64,000 bases of DNA. It comes from an uncultured Lysobacteraceae bacterium (GTDB lineage: Bacteria; Pseudomonadota; Gammaproteobacteria; Xanthomonadales; Xanthomonadaceae). Within the stretch, counting starts at the first letter, position 1; each line of letters starts with the position of its first letter. The position numbers and the translations under genes were made by a program. Location of the stretch: positions 1 to 64,000 of the forward strand of contig CAKZGB010000017.1 of NCBI GenBank assembly GCA_936911875.1. The letters run 5' to 3'. The notes below the pieces were generated by a model, which was not told the origin of the DNA, searched no databases, and saw only the letters and a program-made list of their open reading frames with translations. This document shows, one piece after another, positions 60,958 to 64,000 of the stretch.

Positions 60958-60980
60958 AAGGGCGCCCACCGGGCGCCCTT
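60958..60980. terminator. Terminator between the hydrolase gene and ppa
   Basis: AAGGGCGCCC (60958-60967) pairs with GGGCGCCCTT (60971-60980). On the minus strand it is followed by TTTTGTTTT, a good ppa terminator; in the plus direction the trailing sequence is only moderately T-rich. Confidence 0.9.
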
Positions 60981-61036
60981 CCTTTCACCAGTTACCAACT
61001 ACCAGTTACCAGTTACCAAATCCCATTTACCATTTA
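60981..61036 (-). repeat. 7-nt-period array beginning with the ppa stop codon
   Basis: On the minus strand eight heptamers fill exactly 56 bases: TAAATGG, TAAATGG, GATTTGG, TAACTGG, TAACTGG, TAGTTGG, TAACTGG, TGAAAGG. The first TAA is the ppa stop; the last unit abuts the terminator stem. Consensus is TAANTGG. Confidence 0.92.
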
Positions 61037-61564
61037 CTGCGCTTTATAGCGCTCAATGGCATCAACCAGCACAGCGCGAGCTTCTTCAGCGTTGCCCCAG
61101 CCTTCGATCTTGACCCACTTGCCCTTTTCCAGATCTTTGTAGTGTTCAAAGAAGTGGGCGATCTGATCCAGCATCCACTTAGGAGCCTGATCCAGATCGG
61201 TAAAGTCGGCATAGGCCGGGAAAATCTTGGCATTCGGCACGGCAATCAGTTTTTCATCGCTGCCGGCTTCGTCGGACATTTTCAGATAACCGATCGGACG
61301 GGCTTTGATCACCGAGCCCGGCACCACCGGATGCGGCATCAGCACCAGTACGTCGGCCGGATCGCCATCGCCACACAACGTATTCGGCACGTAGCCGTAG
61401 TTGGCAGGGTAGTGCATGGCGGTAGACAGCACACGGTCCACCCACAGCACGCTCGAATCCTTGTCGACTTCGTACTTGACGGGTTCGGAATCCTTGGCGA
61501 TTTCAATGATGACGTTGACTTCTTCCGGCGCGTTTTTGCCGGCCGAGACGGCTTCGAGACCCAT
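61034..61564 (-). CDS. ppa: Inorganic pyrophosphatase, family I
   Basis: Hydrolyses pyrophosphate. 176 residues with EIAKDSEPVKYEVDKDS, ANYGYVPNTLCGDGDPADVLVL (metal-binding Asp, near residue 54), and FFEHYKDLEKGKWVKIEGW. Length matches bacterial soluble PPase. Its stop begins the heptamer array. Confidence 0.96.
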   Translation of the reverse strand: MGLEAVSAGKNAPEEVNVIIEIAKDSEPVKYEVDKDSSVLWVDRVLSTAMHYPANYGYVPNTLCGDGDPADVLVLMPHPVVPGSVIKARPIGYLKMSDEAGSDEKLIAVPNAKIFPAYADFTDLDQAPKWMLDQIAHFFEHYKDLEKGKWVKIEGWGNAEEARAVLVDAIERYKAQ

Positions 61565-61735
61565 GGTGACTCCCAGTAATTGATTAGCGAAAAGTGCATG
61601 CCGCGGCAGCGCCGTGGCCAGGACGATATGGTACCACTAGGGCCCAAAGCCGCCATCCGTGCGGGCAATTGGCTGCGGTTCAGACGTTTTCAGGCAGGCT
61701 GACAGCTGGTTTTGAACGACAAGGAGCGGCGACCG

Positions 61736-62245
61736 ATGGCCCTTCGAATCCCTCTTTTACTGGCGATGACCCTGCCGGTGTCCGTTGTGATGGCAGCAAC
61801 GCCCGAAATTACCCGCGCCGTGGGCACACCGCAGGCAGTGGGGAAGGCGCACACGCTGCGGACCATTCCCGAGACCTGTGCACGCATCACCGGGCAATTT
61901 ACTGGCAATGCGGATAAGCCCTATGCGATGAACGTCAGCAAGACCTCGCCTCGCTGCGTGGCGCGTGCGACGCTGGTTAGCGCCGGCAAGGTCAAGGCGG
62001 ATACGGACCCGCGCTGGGTCTTAAACGACCAAGTTAAGGTGCCCAATGCGCAATGCCCATCGCAGATGGCCACCCTTTCAGTTTGGCGATTGAACGTTAA
62101 AAACGAACCCTACAAGCTGGATGCGCAGGGCCGCGCACGGGTGTATTTGAAACCCGAAGCGCAGAAGGCATGGACCGCCAATGATCCCAAACGTACGCAG
62201 CCGGCGTATGCGATCGCAGTCGATGTGACCGGCCGCTGCGGGTAA
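61736..62245 (+). CDS. Secreted protein of unknown function with four cysteines
   Basis: 169 residues; signal peptide ends near residue 20 (VMA), so it is exported. Four Cys (48, 74, 107, 168) in ETCARITG, SPRCVARA, NAQCPSQ and TGRCG suggest two disulfides. I recognise no family with confidence. AAGGAG lies ten bases before the ATG at 61736. An intrinsic terminator follows, so it is a single gene. Confidence 0.8.
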   Translation: MALRIPLLLAMTLPVSVVMAATPEITRAVGTPQAVGKAHTLRTIPETCARITGQFTGNADKPYAMNVSKTSPRCVARATLVSAGKVKADTDPRWVLNDQVKVPNAQCPSQMATLSVWRLNVKNEPYKLDAQGRARVYLKPEAQKAWTANDPKRTQPAYAIAVDVTGRCG

Positions 62246-62263
62246 TGCCTCAATATGTTGATA

Positions 62264-62289
62264 AAATGGCGTCTTCGGGCGCCATTTTT
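62264..62289 (+). terminator. Terminator before adk
   Basis: AAATGGCG (62264-62271) pairs with CGCCATTT (62280-62287) around an eight-base loop, followed by more T. Confidence 0.85.
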
Positions 62290-62322
62290 GTGCCCAGCCA
62301 TTTCTAGTTGTTGGAGACGTCA

Positions 62323-62901
62323 ATGCGTTTGGTTCTGTTGGGTGCACCGGGTTCGGGCAAAGGCACACAAGCTGCAAAGCTCAAGGATTATCTGCAGATT
62401 CCGCATATTTCCACCGGAGATCTGTTGCGTGGAGAGGTTGCGGCCGGCACCAAACTGGGTCTCGAGGCAAAAGAGGTCATGGCCCGCGGTGAACTGGTGA
62501 GCGATGCCATTCTGCTCGGCATGCTCGAAGATCGCCTGCAACGCGATGACTGCAAAGACGGCTTCATTCTCGATGGCTATCCGCGCAACCTGGCGCAAGC
62601 CGATGCATTGAACACCTTGCTGGCCCGCATCAAGCAACCGATGGATTACGCCGTCCAGCTCGAAGTGCCGACTGACTTGCTGATCGATCGCATCGCCGGT
62701 CGCGCTGCGGCCGAGGGTCGTGCCGATGACAATCCGGAATCGGTCCGTAAGCGTCTCGAAGTGTATGACTCGCAAACCGCTCCGGTCATTGATTACTACC
62801 GCAACAACGGTCAGCTCAATATTGTCGATGGCGTTGGCGAGCTGGACGAAGTGTTCAATCGCATCCTGACTGCGATCGATAGCGAGCCTAAAGTCGGCTG
62901 A
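62323..62901 (+). CDS. adk: Adenylate kinase
   Basis: Balances ATP, ADP and AMP. 192 residues, with P-loop LLGAPGSGKGTQA at the start, STGDLLRGEVAAGT, the NMP-binding FILDGYPRN near residue 81 and DRIAGRAAAEGRADDNPESVRKRL, where the LID is short. Start ATG 62323 has GGAG upstream. mpl follows eight bases later. Confidence 0.95.
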   Translation: MRLVLLGAPGSGKGTQAAKLKDYLQIPHISTGDLLRGEVAAGTKLGLEAKEVMARGELVSDAILLGMLEDRLQRDDCKDGFILDGYPRNLAQADALNTLLARIKQPMDYAVQLEVPTDLLIDRIAGRAAAEGRADDNPESVRKRLEVYDSQTAPVIDYYRNNGQLNIVDGVGELDEVFNRILTAIDSEPKVG

Positions 62902-62909
62902 ATCGCACC

Positions 62910-64000
62910 ATGAATCTGCATATTCTCGGCATCGCCGGTACGTTTATGGGCGGCGTGGCGGCCTTGGCTCGCGAGTTGGGCCATTCCGTCGAGGGCAGTG
63001 ATCAGGCGATCTATCCGCCCATGTCCACGCAGCTCGAGTCGATGCAGATCCGTTTGCATCAGGGTTATGATCCCGCGCACATTGCTGCAGATGCCGATGA
63101 AATCGTCATCGGGAATGCGCTCTCGCGCGGCAACCCCGCGGTCGAAGATGTGCTCAACAAAGGCCGTAAATACATTTCGGGTGCGCAGTGGCTGTCCGAG
63201 AACGTATTGCCCGGTCGCGATACGCTGGCGGTAGCCGGTACGCACGGTAAGACGACCACCACTTCGATCCTGACCTATCTGCTGCAGGCTGCCGGGTTAG
63301 AACCGGGCTTTCTGGTGGGTGGCGTTGCAGAGGACTTTGGCACTTCGGCTCGCGTCGGCAAAGGCCGCGCGTTTGTGGTCGAGGCCGATGAGTACGACAC
63401 GGCGTTTTTCGATAAGCGTTCCAAGTTTGTGCACTATCGTCCGCTGGTTGCGATCCTCAACAATCTTGAGTTCGATCATGCTGACATCTTTGACAATGTC
63501 GGTCAGATCCAACGGCAGTTCCATCACCTGGTGCGCACGGTTCCGCAGCGCGGCCGTCTGATCGTCAACGGCGAAGACCGTCACCTGCGCGAAGTGCTCG
63601 AGATGGGCGCATGGACGCCGGTCGAAACCTTCGGTCTCGATGAGTCGGCCAGCGCCGATGGCAAGCCGTTTACCTGGTCGGCCCGTTTGCTGGCCGCCGA
63701 CGGTTCGGCCTTCGTGGTGCTGCATCAGGGTAGTGAGGTCGGCACGGTCGAATGGCCCTTGCTTGGCCGTCACAACGTAATGAATGCGTTGGCCGCGATC
63801 GCAGCGGCCAATGCAGTGAATGCCGAGCTCGCTCTGGCGCTGCCGGCATTGGCGCAGTTCTCCAGTGTGAAACGCCGTCTCGAGGTCGTGGGTCAGCACA
63901 ACGACGTCACCGTCTACGATGATTTCGCGCATCACCCGACTGCGATTGCGACGACGCTCGCGGGTCTGCGTGCCAAGGTTGGTGATGCACGCATCGTGGT
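62910..64000 (+). CDS. mpl: UDP-MurNAc:tripeptide ligase Mpl (start only)
   Basis: Recycles murein tripeptide onto UDP-MurNAc. 363 codons are visible and the frame stays open at the window edge. MNLHILGIAGTFMGGVAALA is the Mpl-type N-terminus; GTHGKTTTTS near residue 110 is the Mur ligase ATP loop; EADEYDTAFFDKRSKF near residue 158 and LGRHNVMNALAAIAA near residue 286 follow. GTFMGG rather than GxGMSG separates it from MurC. Confidence 0.93.
   Translation, partial: MNLHILGIAGTFMGGVAALARELGHSVEGSDQAIYPPMSTQLESMQIRLHQGYDPAHIAADADEIVIGNALSRGNPAVEDVLNKGRKYISGAQWLSENVLPGRDTLAVAGTHGKTTTTSILTYLLQAAGLEPGFLVGGVAEDFGTSARVGKGRAFVVEADEYDTAFFDKRSKFVHYRPLVAILNNLEFDHADIFDNVGQIQRQFHHLVRTVPQRGRLIVNGEDRHLREVLEMGAWTPVETFGLDESASADGKPFTWSARLLAADGSAFVVLHQGSEVGTVEWPLLGRHNVMNALAAIAAANAVNAELALALPALAQFSSVKRRLEVVGQHNDVTVYDDFAHHPTAIATTLAGLRAKVGDARIV

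Overview
The window reads as ordinary chromosome from a gammaproteobacterium, most likely of the Xanthomonadales (Lysobacterales). The pointers are gene content and order: a persulfide-responsive BigR regulator with a Blh persulfide dioxygenase, aerobic tyrosine and tryptophan breakdown (kynA, hpd, hmgA), a lipoyl-domain-bearing lpdA directly after aceF, a pcm-like gene beside tolC, a SAM riboswitch ahead of metB-hom, and a short LID-less type adenylate kinase next to mpl. The last two sentences are inference from remembered family and synteny patterns; no search was possible. The sequence is GC-rich and almost fully coding, with no plasmid, prophage, IS transposase, CRISPR, rRNA or tRNA that I can recognise.

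Layout. 0-4.2 kb: an AT-rich start without genes, arginase, an entericidin-like lipoprotein, trpS, and a flavoprotein overlapping trpS tail to tail. 4.2-8.7 kb: a branched-chain 2-oxoacid dehydrogenase operon (minus strand) divergent from kynA. 8.8-18.4 kb: peptide transporter, thrB, hpd-hmgA, two cation antiporters, a drug/metabolite exporter, an Mpo1-like gene and purC. 18.5-25 kb: rpe-trpE-rsmC-rsuA as one tightly overlapping run, then a SAM riboswitch with metB-hom. 25-30 kb: yajQ, aceF-lpdA, and an unusual repeat island between lpdA and a degenerate BLUF gene. 30-37.4 kb: the full atpIBEFHAGDC operon, preceded by a candidate structured ncRNA on the opposite strand and closed by a perfect 40-bp inverted repeat. 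37.5-43.2 kb: DUF885 protein, GtrA-like protein, glmU-glmS. 43.2-46.6 kb: sulfide/persulfide detoxification cluster. 46.6-52.5 kb: fRMsr, bioD (its 3' end made of a repeat), phasin, queD, lytic transglycosylase, tolC, pcm-like and a TetR regulator. 52.6-64 kb: RND efflux pump, TPP riboswitch-thiC, ion channel, hydrolase, ppa, a secreted unknown, adk and the start of mpl.

The genes are mostly housekeeping: energy (PDH subunits, ATP synthase, pyrophosphatase), amino-acid synthesis and breakdown, wall precursors (glmU, glmS, mpl), ribosome modification, and defence against sulfide and toxic compounds.

The most unusual content is non-coding. Three 3' regions (lpdA, the BLUF gene, ppa) carry arrays with a strict 7-nt period lying between the stop codon and an intrinsic terminator; in lpdA and ppa the stop codon itself is the first three bases of the array. 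A separate array of eight GAGGTTT units sits between two facing terminators. Two REP-like inverted repeats sharing the head ATGGGGACG lie at 37.4 and 47.7 kb, the second rewriting the end of bioD. A three-stem RNA with its own terminator is predicted opposite to and upstream of atpI.
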